DNA of 64,000 bases from Bacteroidota bacterium. Lineage in GTDB: Bacteria > Bacteroidota > Bacteroidia > Bacteroidales > UBA4417. A program made the position numbers and the translations under genes. This document shows positions 24,640-32,457 of this stretch, piece by piece. Position 1 is the stretch's first letter, and each line of letters opens with the position of its first letter. Below the pieces are notes generated by a model that was not told where the DNA came from, ran no database searches, and worked only from the letters and a program-made list of their open reading frames with translations. The stretch is from NCBI GenBank assembly GCA_013376995.1, contig JACAAZ010000007.1, positions 62,001-126,000 on the forward strand. Reading direction: 5' to 3'.

Positions 24640-26190
24640 TCAATTGTAGTGACCTCTACGTTGTGGATCTTCGAGGTAAAGCAGGAGAAACACTTTTTCT
24701 TCAGTTCTTGCCGCATGAATAGCCGGAAATTCAGTTAGGTAGCGGTTATTTAAATATACAAAATGTTCTGCTCCTATGCTCAGGCCTCTGAATAGTCTTA
24801 CCGTTATTCTGGGTTTCAAAATGCTGATCTGGTTATTTCCCGGTGCGCCTACATAGGTGTGAATCATGTAGAAATAATATAGCAACGATGCTGTTGCATG
24901 TTTTCCCAAGCTTAGTGTACTTTCAAGCTTCCCTTCGAAACCACCCCCGAAGTTATAATCCCTTAGTTGTGATGTGTCAGGCCCAAAGCGTGTGCTGTTT
25001 CCGGCAAGCGGCACTATGGCAAGATGCAGGTTAGTATAAAGATTCGTTTCCTTTCCAATGGGCAACTTTGAAAAGATTCCGCCTCCAAATCCAATGGTTC
25101 CCAACTCAAACGTCTTATTATCCAGGTAATCATAGTATTGAAATCCGCCAGCGAGAATTGCCACTTTACCGACTTGCATGTTTTTGCCAAATAATATTCC
25201 ATAGCCTGTAATGTCATCAACGAATTTCCTGCCTACTCCAAAACTTAAATCGCCCCGAATCTTAAAAAAATCATATGCCTTCCGGGAGCGAATTTCAAAA
25301 GGATTTCCATAATCAAGTTGTATGTTGAGCATTACGCTCGAACTTCCTTTTCCAAAGAATTCCATGGATTCATCATTAATCCGGTGCAATCCTGAATAAA
25401 TGGCAACATTAAGCGGCTCTTTCTGGTAGATTTCCTTATTGGTAACTCTTTTGGTTTTTCCCATAATAAGCCTGTTGAATCCCCTCTTGGGATCGATTAA
25501 GGCGGCTGCAATTTCACGTAGTATCCTTTCCCTGCCCCGGGTCCGGTCATCTAAAATATTGGAACTAATTCTGTAAAGTATTTCCCCAAGGAAAGCTCCG
25601 CTAATGGGCGTATTAATGAGATCATTATAAGAAGGCCGGGTGTTTTCTCCAAAATACTCCCATAGCAAGCTGCCACCTACTGAAAATCCAAATGATTCAT
25701 AAAAGTTATAACCAGTTGTTCGGCCTGCATTGAAGGAAAACGCACCCGAATAGGGATGGCCGATAAAGTTGATTCCAAACCTGTCATTATCCCATTCCCA
25801 ACCATCCTTAATATTTCCTTTCCACGTTGTAAGCCCTATCCGAGAATAATCTGCTTTCAGAATATACCTGTCGAATGACCAGGTAAGAATAAGTCCTCCT
25901 GGTACTCCCAGGAAAGACTTCCATAAAGGATACCGTTTATTATATTCTGGATCATTATTGAGCAAATCCCCATATTTATTCTGGATTGTGGTATCAATGA
26001 GAATGCTTTTTTTGGGCTCATTGCCTATGACATCTGAGTGAAGTCTGGTTTTTTTTGTTTTGATTTTCTCAAGTTGCAGTTTAGTGTTGCCATTAGCTGG
26101 GACAATAGTATCAGACTTGGCAAGATTCTGCGCAATACTTGGGAAATTGTAAAGTAAAAGAATAAAAGCTAACAAAAATGTTGCTTTCAT
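24640..26190 (-). CDS. DUF3943 outer-membrane beta-barrel-like protein
   Basis: 516 residues from ATG 26190, whose first residues (MKATFLLAFILLLYNFPSIAQ) form a signal peptide; the frame extends to 26223. Residues ~120-250 carry the DUF3943 pattern: WKGNIKDGWEWDNDRFGINF, then HPYSGAFSFNAGR, and SLLWEYFGENTRPSYND with SGAFLGEILYRIS. The second half shows alternating amphipathic strands as in outer-membrane barrels. The family has no established biochemical function. It is the first gene of an operon with PAP2 and YihY, which suggests a role in outer-membrane lipid or glycan handling (inference from context). Confidence 0.8.
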   Translation of the reverse strand: MKATFLLAFILLLYNFPSIAQNLAKSDTIVPANGNTKLQLEKIKTKKTRLHSDVIGNEPKKSILIDTTIQNKYGDLLNNDPEYNKRYPLWKSFLGVPGGLILTWSFDRYILKADYSRIGLTTWKGNIKDGWEWDNDRFGINFIGHPYSGAFSFNAGRTTGYNFYESFGFSVGGSLLWEYFGENTRPSYNDLINTPISGAFLGEILYRISSNILDDRTRGRERILREIAAALIDPKRGFNRLIMGKTKRVTNKEIYQKEPLNVAIYSGLHRINDESMEFFGKGSSSVMLNIQLDYGNPFEIRSRKAYDFFKIRGDLSFGVGRKFVDDITGYGILFGKNMQVGKVAILAGGFQYYDYLDNKTFELGTIGFGGGIFSKLPIGKETNLYTNLHLAIVPLAGNSTRFGPDTSQLRDYNFGGGFEGKLESTLSLGKHATASLLYYFYMIHTYVGAPGNNQISILKPRITVRLFRGLSIGAEHFVYLNNRYLTEFPAIHAARTEEKVFLLLYLEDPQRRGHYN

Positions 26191-26561
26191 AATTGCTGGT
26201 TTATGCAATAGAATGATAGCCAAATAAGCGGATTAAGTGACATATTGCCTTCGTTACTATCTTAGTTTTCAAGAATGATAAAGGTATTCTCATGTCACAT
26301 ATACTACTTTACATAACTCCAATTATAAATTACATCATTCACACATTCAATTAGTAAGAATTGACTGGAACATTTCCATTAAATGCTATAATGCATGCTA
26401 CTTAAAACTGCCCGGAATATGTTCGATCGCATCTTAACTATTGTAACAAGATTGGTTATCTTTTGCAAACATTTGGAAGTCCAACTATTTGGAACTGAAA
26501 CAAGAAATCACAATAAAGGAATTTAAAAACGAAGTAATGGGAAAATAAACTAAAATCAATG
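26191..26561. other. intergenic region between DUF3943 operon and tRNA-Pro
   Basis: About 370 bp without a gene. It must hold the promoter for the DUF3943 operon, but I find no TAnnTTTG box with a matching -33. A direct repeat ATTTGGAA occurs at 26471-26478 and 26487-26494 (16-bp phase), and a small inverted repeat TCAATT/AATTGA lies near 26348-26365. Nothing else stands out. Confidence 0.3.
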
Positions 26562-26598
26562 AAAAACCCTTGTAAATCATTGATTTACAAGGGTTTTT
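26562..26598 (-). terminator. perfect 18-bp palindromic terminator downstream of tRNA-Pro
   Basis: The arms at 26562-26579 and 26581-26598 are perfect complements (AAAAACCCT + TGTAAATCA against TGATTTACA + AGGGTTTTT). It begins 1 bp after the tRNA-Pro 3' end on the minus strand and finishes in five T residues, as expected of an intrinsic terminator. The symmetry makes it potentially bidirectional. Confidence 0.85.
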
Positions 26599-26599
26599 G

Positions 26600-26673
26600 T
26601 CGGGATGACTGGATTCGAACCAGCGGCCTCTTCGTCCCGAACGAAGCGCGCTACCAGGCTGCGCTACATCCCG
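26600..26673 (-). tRNA. tRNA-Pro, anticodon CGG
   Basis: 74 nt on the minus strand. The acceptor stem CGGGATG pairs with CATCCCG, and the discriminator is A. The D-arm is AGCGCAGCCTGGTAGCGC. The anticodon stem CTTCG/CGAAG encloses loop TTCGGGA, giving anticodon CGG (decodes CCG). The T-arm contains GGTTCGAATCC. No CCA is encoded. The 3' end abuts the palindromic terminator. Confidence 0.97.
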
Positions 26674-26727
26674 ATTCAACAGGGCATCCCAGAAATTCAT
26701 ATTCCCGAAATATAGCCCATTGCACTG

Positions 26728-26735
26728 CAAAAGTA
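26728..26735 (-). promoter_or_regulatory. -7 box (TACTTTTG) upstream of tRNA-Pro
   Basis: Minus-strand TACTTTTG, matching TAnnTTTG, lies 55 bp upstream of the tRNA 5' end. There is no clear -33 element at normal spacing. Confidence 0.35.
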
Positions 26736-26825
26736 AGGATTTTCATTTTCAATACCAGCCGCTGGGGAAAATTTACCGTTGAACTATTGTATAAGGCTAA
26801 ATGCCAGATAAACAGTGACTCAGAC

Positions 26826-27689
26826 CTACTTTTTCCGGTTAAGCAATGCAATCTGGTCAGCTAGTAACCCGAAAAAGAATAAGAACATACCTAGCGTCAT
26901 AAGGATGATGGCCGAATTTGAGAAACGCTCAAAAACAATAAATCCATGGATACCCCAGGCTAATCCCAATATGGTAATAAATACACTGGCGGGGAAAAAC
27001 ACTTTTAAGGGATTAAATAGCATGATAATTCTGAATAGCAACAACAAAGTCTTCGTCCCGTCCTTAACAAATTTAACGTTGCTGGCACGTCCTTTTCTTT
27101 CTTCAACCTTAATTGGAAATGTTCCAATCGAGTATCCCTCTTTCAAGAATGCAAGTGTTGAGGTTGTTGAGAAACTAAACCCGTTTGGCATCAAATGCAA
27201 CATAGGCTGGATTAGCTTTCGATCGAAGCCCCGGAAACCCGAATTATAGTCGGGAAGTTTTTGTTCAACCAGGTATTCTCCAACCATTCGTATAATACGT
27301 TTTCCTCCTTTTCGATTACTGACCTGAAATGAATCTGCCCCTCTTTCTCCAATCACCATATCATATTTTTCAAGTAATGCAAAAGCCTGTTTGAGGTAAG
27401 AAGGATCATGCTGGCCATCGCTATCCAGCGTCAGTACTTTTTCTCCGGATGCTTTTCGAATCCCTGACTTAAGCGAAGCTCCATATCCTTTATTGGTTTC
27501 GTGTGATATCAATTTCACGGGGTACTCATTACAAATACTGGCGGTTTGATCCGTTGAACCATCATCAACTATTATAACCTCATGATCCTTGCAGATACCT
27601 ATTGCCTCCAGCGATTCCAATAATGTTCGGATACCGGATTCTTCATTGTATGCAGGGATAATAATGGAATAGCTGGTAGTTGCGCTCAT
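26826..27689 (-). CDS. family 2 glycosyltransferase, dolichol/polyprenol-phosphate type
   Basis: 287 residues. The GT-A fold motifs are clear: SIIIPAYNEESGI (N-terminus), IIVDDGSTDQT (Asp pair, nucleotide binding), LDSDGQHDP (metal-binding DxD-like motif) and NSGFRGFDRKL. Two C-terminal membrane helices (about 220-240 and 250-275) resemble ArnC/DPM1-like enzymes that transfer a sugar from a nucleotide donor to undecaprenyl phosphate. Such lipid-linked sugars are donors for polytopic GT-C enzymes, and two GT-C-like genes follow. The sugar and acceptor are inferred only. It ends about 150 bp from tRNA-Pro. Confidence 0.88.
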   Translation of the reverse strand: MSATTSYSIIIPAYNEESGIRTLLESLEAIGICKDHEVIIVDDGSTDQTASICNEYPVKLISHETNKGYGASLKSGIRKASGEKVLTLDSDGQHDPSYLKQAFALLEKYDMVIGERGADSFQVSNRKGGKRIIRMVGEYLVEQKLPDYNSGFRGFDRKLIQPMLHLMPNGFSFSTTSTLAFLKEGYSIGTFPIKVEERKGRASNVKFVKDGTKTLLLLFRIIMLFNPLKVFFPASVFITILGLAWGIHGFIVFERFSNSAIILMTLGMFLFFFGLLADQIALLNRKK

Positions 27690-27903
27690 TATTTCTGGAA
27701 TTATTTTCTACTTCCTTTAACCAGGCGCGATTTCAGCTACCCGGATTCATTTGCGAAGATACTAAAATCAGAGTTGCAGAGGCTCGGAAGCATCCTTCTT
27801 GACAATATCCTGATTATTCGAGGCAACAGGATTATCTCAGTTCAGGAGAAGAGAATCGTGGCTTTACAGGCAAGATTTTGAAGTAATAAGGGTAAAAGTA
27901 TAG

Positions 27904-29514
27904 TTATTTCTTCCGGATTCGAATGACTTTACTCTTTATCTGTTCCTCCATCCGTGACCTAGCCTCCTTGTCAATGTAAGCATCAAGTGCCATATTGTTT
28001 TGTCCAGCTTTTTTGTAGTAGCTCATTAGTTGGAAATTATTTTTCAGGAGCTCTTTTATAACATCTGCCCTGTATTTATAGAAAGCTTGCTGCTCATTGA
28101 GTTTCCCAAGGTACAAAGGGTCGATAACAGGGTCAGGGTAGCGGCCAACTTTTGCACTATCATAATTTGGAAAAGACAGCAAATGGTAGAAACGGGGTGA
28201 TGGGTGTGAGCGACCAAACGAGTCCCAGTAAGCCTCTTTAGTCATAGAAGCAAAATGAATTGCACCATTATGGAATTGCTTAAGCTGAAAAAGATTGTGA
28301 TAAACAAATAAAACTACTAAAAACCCGCCCAGTATTTTATTAATGAACAACCTATGCGAAAGCATAAAAGCAAAAAAGGCGGCTAGAGACAGCGAGATAA
28401 TGCTGTATGATGCAATATAAGCTCGCTGACCATAGCTTCCACCATACCATGGAAGGTACCATGAGGAAACTATCCACAGGTTAAGAATAAAATAAATAAA
28501 AACCGGCCAGAAAAGTGGTCGATACTTTTTCCAAAGGATTACAAACCCCGGGAATATCAAAAGCATGACCGGAGTGTATATCATCCATCCTTTCCTGTAT
28601 CCGAATAAGGAACTAATAATTTGGGGGTTGAAGAAAAAGAATTTGCTTTTGTCGTCAGCATATGCATTATATAGGTAATGACCTGTCATTTGCTTCCAGT
28701 AGAGCATTTGAGGGACCCAGACAAGCACCGCAACAGCCATAATGATAAAAATCAGGTGGGTCTTTTTGAGAAATAGGATCAGACGGGAGAGGATGTCATT
28801 CCATGTACAAATACCCCAGAAAATGAATACAACTGCAACTATTACATCAGGCGGCCTTATCAGTGCTATGAGACCAGCTACAAGGCCTAATAGTAAAGAA
28901 AATTTAATCCCGGGTTTTTCGTACCATTTAATCGTCAAATACAAAAAAGCTATATCAAGAGCAAAATTATAGGCATGTGTCATTGCCGGCTCATCTGCAA
29001 CATAATAAATAAGGTTAGTTGCCAGTACAAGAAGTAGGAGCGTTATTGAAGTAACGGTTTCAGAGAAGTAGCGCTTAAGGATTTTTCGTAACATTAATAA
29101 GCTAACAGCAAGATAAAAAAGACATCCTACTATAAGGGCCACCCTATATGGGAGTGAAAACCCCCAGGCTTCAAACCCCAGCCATTTTAACGGATAATGA
29201 ACAGCGATAAAAAAAGGTGAGTACATGATCGCCATACCCATATTTCCATAAATAATTGCTTTCCCATTATGCACAGGATGTGGCCAGAAATACCTCAAGA
29301 TACCATGTGTGTCACCCGTAAGAAAATGCAGTTCCATATCATGGAAGATGATAAAAGCCGGCAGGTATGCATAATAGTTGATTACATCGCTGGCTATTAT
29401 CCGGCTTGGGTCTTTGTAATACTTATAGCTGATATCCTGATTTGCAACGAATAGAATAACGATAATGATTATGAGCTTACTTAAGCTCAACTTCTGGATC
29501 ATTTTGTTTAACAT
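27904..29514 (-). CDS. polytopic membrane protein, GT-C glycosyltransferase-like
   Basis: 536 residues with about 11 membrane helices and a cytoplasmic or periplasmic C-terminal helix rich in Lys and Arg. The first extracytoplasmic loop contains ASDVINYYAYLPAFI, where an Asp lies before a Tyr-rich stretch, as expected for the catalytic loop of GT-C enzymes. LFGYRKGWMIYTPVML is a second conserved block. Both blocks recur in the 617-residue protein at 58433-60286 (WDVFGYYLYLPA; LFGFRKGWLIYTP), so the two are paralogues. This one lacks the C-terminal beta domain of the longer paralogue. It probably uses the polyprenol-linked sugar made by the upstream GT2 (inference). Confidence 0.65.
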   Translation of the reverse strand: MLNKMIQKLSLSKLIIIIVILFVANQDISYKYYKDPSRIIASDVINYYAYLPAFIIFHDMELHFLTGDTHGILRYFWPHPVHNGKAIIYGNMGMAIMYSPFFIAVHYPLKWLGFEAWGFSLPYRVALIVGCLFYLAVSLLMLRKILKRYFSETVTSITLLLLVLATNLIYYVADEPAMTHAYNFALDIAFLYLTIKWYEKPGIKFSLLLGLVAGLIALIRPPDVIVAVVFIFWGICTWNDILSRLILFLKKTHLIFIIMAVAVLVWVPQMLYWKQMTGHYLYNAYADDKSKFFFFNPQIISSLFGYRKGWMIYTPVMLLIFPGFVILWKKYRPLFWPVFIYFILNLWIVSSWYLPWYGGSYGQRAYIASYSIISLSLAAFFAFMLSHRLFINKILGGFLVVLFVYHNLFQLKQFHNGAIHFASMTKEAYWDSFGRSHPSPRFYHLLSFPNYDSAKVGRYPDPVIDPLYLGKLNEQQAFYKYRADVIKELLKNNFQLMSYYKKAGQNNMALDAYIDKEARSRMEEQIKSKVIRIRKK

Positions 29515-29687
29515 CCTGTATTCTGATTGATATGAACAAGATTAAGCATCTAATGGTGATGGGAGAACTTCTTGCATCATCCACTTTCCTTTCAGAAGAT
29601 GTAAAAATAGTCCAAAACTTATTAGATTACTTCATAAATATCCCTGTTATTTGGATAGCTACGCTCTATGCTCCACAAAATAATTAA

Positions 29688-29695
29688 TACTTTTG
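29688..29695 (+). promoter_or_regulatory. -7 box (TACTTTTG) upstream of DUF2079 gene
   Basis: TACTTTTG matches TAnnTTTG and lies 56 bp before the ATG at 29752. No -33 element is visible at normal distance, so this is a weak assignment. Confidence 0.3.
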
Positions 29696-29751
29696 TCGAT
29701 TGAGTCAAGGGTAATATTACTCTTTGCATCTTCTAAAGTTAAGCGGATAAG

Positions 29752-31674
29752 ATGAAAATTCGAATTACCCCCAAGCACATTCCATATTTTATCCTGATCC
29801 TGTTTGGTGCATTGCTCATGACAATGAGTATAATGAATCATTACTATTTCAGGACTTTCGCTTTTGATTATGGAAACTACAATTTTGCCTTCTGGGATTA
29901 TTCCCACTTCAGGATTAGCCATTTGCCTACAGCTACTGGAACTTTCCTGCAAGACCACTATTCCTATACCCTCATGTATTTTGTTCCTGTTTACTGGCTG
30001 ATGAATTGGTTGACGGGAACCTATACACTGGTCATTATTCAGAATATGCTGATATTAATTGCAGGGTGGTATTCGTATAAGCTCATCATGCATAAATCGA
30101 ATGATCATTGGTTGGGGATTGGCGGACTTCTATTATACTTTTTATTGTTAGGCCGGTATACCAGCTTTGCATGCGATTGTAATATTGCTATACTCTCTGC
30201 TTGTTTCATTCCGATATTCCTTTATTACTTTGAAGTTCGCAGGTATGTTCCTGCAACCATACTATTCATTCTATCTTTATTTTCCCGCGAGAATATTCCT
30301 ATTTGGTTCATATTCATCTTTATATACCTAATAATTGAGCATCGGAAGGAAAGAAGAGTCATTTACCTCAGTATTGCAGGAATAATCATTTCTTTGGCCT
30401 ACTTTATTTTACTATTCAAAGTGCTTATTCCCGCTGTTGAAACACCTGAGAAAAAGTTCCTGCTCTTCAATTATGCAGCATTAGGTGCAAACCCGTCCGA
30501 AGCCTTAATGTTTATAATCCGGCACCCGATCAACACTTTCATGCTTCTATTTACCAATCATTTGCCAAACCCTGCTTATGACGGTGTGAAAAGTGAGTTT
30601 TACTGGGTATACCTGATATCCGGAGGAATCTTATTAATACTTCGGCCAAAGTACCTTATCTGGTTTATTCCCTTAGTTGCTCAAAAGGAATTGAATGACT
30701 CCCCAATTCGCTGGGGAATTGCAAGTTATTATTGCATTGAGATAGTAACATTACTGCCACTTGCGGTTTACCTGGTCCTTTCGGATATAAAAGAAAAATA
30801 TCTCAGGTATAGTTTAGCCGTTGCTGTTGTGATAGCAGCTTTGTTTGTTACACTGAATAAACTGGAGGTCGCCAATCAAAAGCTTAAATATGCATCGTTT
30901 CCTGAGAAAGAACAAATCTATAATAGGAACTTCTTCAAATCACCCTATAACGTTAAGGGGTTGTACCATCTCTTATCGCTTGTTCCTGCAGATGCCAAGG
31001 TAAGTGCTTCAGATTTTATCCTGCCACACCTGGCCCAGCGTCAGTTCATCTACTTCTTTCCTGTGGTTAATGATGCTGATTACATCCTGATATCAAGCGT
31101 ACATAACAACTACCTTTTCTCATCAGAAGCGAATGAGCAATTCCGTGACCAATACTTAAATTCACGTGCATATGAAGTTGTAGGCGAAGAATATCCTGTT
31201 ACCCTGCTAAAGAAGAAACCGCTAAATGCGATCCAGGACTCTATAGTTGGATGCGATGCTGAAAGCTTGGATCGTAAAGGCAAGTATGTAGTATTTTCTA
31301 CCGGGGAGATTTCAGAGGCCATTAAATTCAGGACTGATAAGATGGCTCACCAGGGAAGGTATTCGTTGAGATTTACAAAGGATAATCCCTATGGAGCTTC
31401 ATACCACTTGTTTGATTTTGCCAACTATTCAAAAGTTGAGGCTTCAGTATGGGCATATTCCAAAAAAGATGATTGCCAAATTGTTGCTTCAGCAGGAAAA
31501 GAATTTTATGTCAGCAGCAATGCAGTAACTGAACGCACAAATGATGGATGGAAGAAACTGAAGCTGGAATTCAAAATACCTGAAATCAAAGGCAGTGACC
31601 TTACTCTATATTTGTGGAATTGTGGACAGGACACAGCCTATTTCGACGATTTTGTGGTCCATAAAATAAAATGA
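29752..31674 (+). CDS. DUF2079 polytopic membrane protein with C-terminal beta domain
   Basis: 640 residues. The first ~375 residues have about ten membrane helices. The first loop, FRTFAFDYGNYNFAFWDYSHF, fits the DUF2079 family, a set of GT-C-like putative glycosyltransferases. After a linker, residues from about 505 to the end form a soluble beta-rich domain (KFRTDKMAHQGRYSLRFT, ending in AYFDDFVVHKIK) resembling carbohydrate-binding jelly-rolls. The adjacent lipoprotein ends similarly (AYFDDFKITFEY). It is divergent from the 536-residue GT-C-like gene across a 237-bp gap. Donor and acceptor are unknown. Confidence 0.75.
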   Translation: MKIRITPKHIPYFILILFGALLMTMSIMNHYYFRTFAFDYGNYNFAFWDYSHFRISHLPTATGTFLQDHYSYTLMYFVPVYWLMNWLTGTYTLVIIQNMLILIAGWYSYKLIMHKSNDHWLGIGGLLLYFLLLGRYTSFACDCNIAILSACFIPIFLYYFEVRRYVPATILFILSLFSRENIPIWFIFIFIYLIIEHRKERRVIYLSIAGIIISLAYFILLFKVLIPAVETPEKKFLLFNYAALGANPSEALMFIIRHPINTFMLLFTNHLPNPAYDGVKSEFYWVYLISGGILLILRPKYLIWFIPLVAQKELNDSPIRWGIASYYCIEIVTLLPLAVYLVLSDIKEKYLRYSLAVAVVIAALFVTLNKLEVANQKLKYASFPEKEQIYNRNFFKSPYNVKGLYHLLSLVPADAKVSASDFILPHLAQRQFIYFFPVVNDADYILISSVHNNYLFSSEANEQFRDQYLNSRAYEVVGEEYPVTLLKKKPLNAIQDSIVGCDAESLDRKGKYVVFSTGEISEAIKFRTDKMAHQGRYSLRFTKDNPYGASYHLFDFANYSKVEASVWAYSKKDDCQIVASAGKEFYVSSNAVTERTNDGWKKLKLEFKIPEIKGSDLTLYLWNCGQDTAYFDDFVVHKIK

Positions 31675-31697
31675 GTCCGGTGTAAAGGCCGAACTCA
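31672..31697 (-). terminator. terminator hairpin overlapping the DUF2079 stop codon
   Basis: The arms TGAGTCCGG and CCGAACTCA pair at 8 of 9 positions around an 8-nt loop. On the minus strand the stem is followed by TTTTATTTTAT, so it best fits termination of the convergent lipoprotein gene. The first three bases of the left arm are the TGA stop of the plus-strand gene. Confidence 0.5.
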
Positions 31698-31723
31698 CTT
31701 CATGGATTAAAATTCGCAGGTTT

Positions 31724-32275
31724 TTAGTATTCGAAAGTGATCTTGAAGTCATCGAAATAAGCAACTTTCCCACCACTTGCACCATAAATTTTAAGCAGGT
31801 ATTCAGGTTTAATAGGTTTGTCAATATTGAAGCCGGCCCTGAATTCAAACCATTTGTTTGGTTCAGTAACAATGCTCTTCAGGTAATAGGATTTCCATAA
31901 TAATGGAGTTTTCCCATCGCCAATATCCAGGATCATGCACAAAGTTTCCGCAGGGTTTGGACTGTTTACCCAACCTGATACATAAATCGCTTTTGGCAGT
32001 TTTTTACTGATATTCATCAGGTATTCACGGTATGCGTAGGTGTATATGTTGACATCATCAACTTTGGATACAAAATCACCAGAATGTGCTTTTCCATTTT
32101 CCATCTTGCAGATGGTCTTTTCATTTACCCATGAAGGAATGAGCGAAAGTGCGTTTTCAAGATCGTTGGTTACTTCAATCTTGTTTGAGTCTGAATTTTT
32201 ATCCGGTGAACTTGAAGAGTTGTTGCAGCTGCAGAAGGCTAGCCCAACAACCAGGATCATAATTAGAATTTTCAT
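31724..32275 (-). CDS. lipoprotein with carbohydrate-binding-like beta domain
   Basis: 183 residues. The signal peptide is MKILIMILVVGLAFCSCNN, with a lipobox giving a lipidated Cys near residue 15-17. A Ser/Asp/Asn-rich linker follows (about 18-35). The remaining ~145 residues are beta-rich, with HSGDFVSKVDD near the start and AYFDDFKITFEY at the end, the pattern seen at the C-terminus of the neighbouring DUF2079 protein. No named family is certain. A free-standing surface or periplasmic version of that domain, perhaps glycan-binding, is the best guess. It converges with the DUF2079 gene. Confidence 0.6.
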   Translation of the reverse strand: MKILIMILVVGLAFCSCNNSSSSPDKNSDSNKIEVTNDLENALSLIPSWVNEKTICKMENGKAHSGDFVSKVDDVNIYTYAYREYLMNISKKLPKAIYVSGWVNSPNPAETLCMILDIGDGKTPLLWKSYYLKSIVTEPNKWFEFRAGFNIDKPIKPEYLLKIYGASGGKVAYFDDFKITFEY

Positions 32276-32457
32276 ATTTTATTGATTTTAATTGTATTGA
32301 TTTTCGTACCTGATCACTTAAAGAGATTGCAAAGTTAAAACTTTATTTAAATTGCCAGTTCAGACTGATTGCAATTCTGATTTCAGTCGAAACAAGATTT
32401 ATATTATTCTTTATTGATTAAGCGTAATAGTGAAAATGGATTGTCAGGAGAATATAA

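Noticed and set aside
26559-26864. Plus-strand frame of 101 codons across the tRNA-Pro region
   Set aside because: It reads through the terminator palindrome and the complement of tRNA-Pro; the frame is a by-product of these sequences.
29659-29958. Minus-strand frame of 99 codons overlapping the DUF2079 start
   Set aside because: It covers the promoter region and first membrane helix of the DUF2079 gene on the opposite strand and lacks a signal, motif or compositional support.
26826-32275. Complete capsule or O-antigen biosynthetic locus
   Set aside because: Only one GT2, two GT-C-like proteins and a lipoprotein are present; there are no nucleotide-sugar genes, flippase or chain-length regulator, and the genes are not all co-directional.
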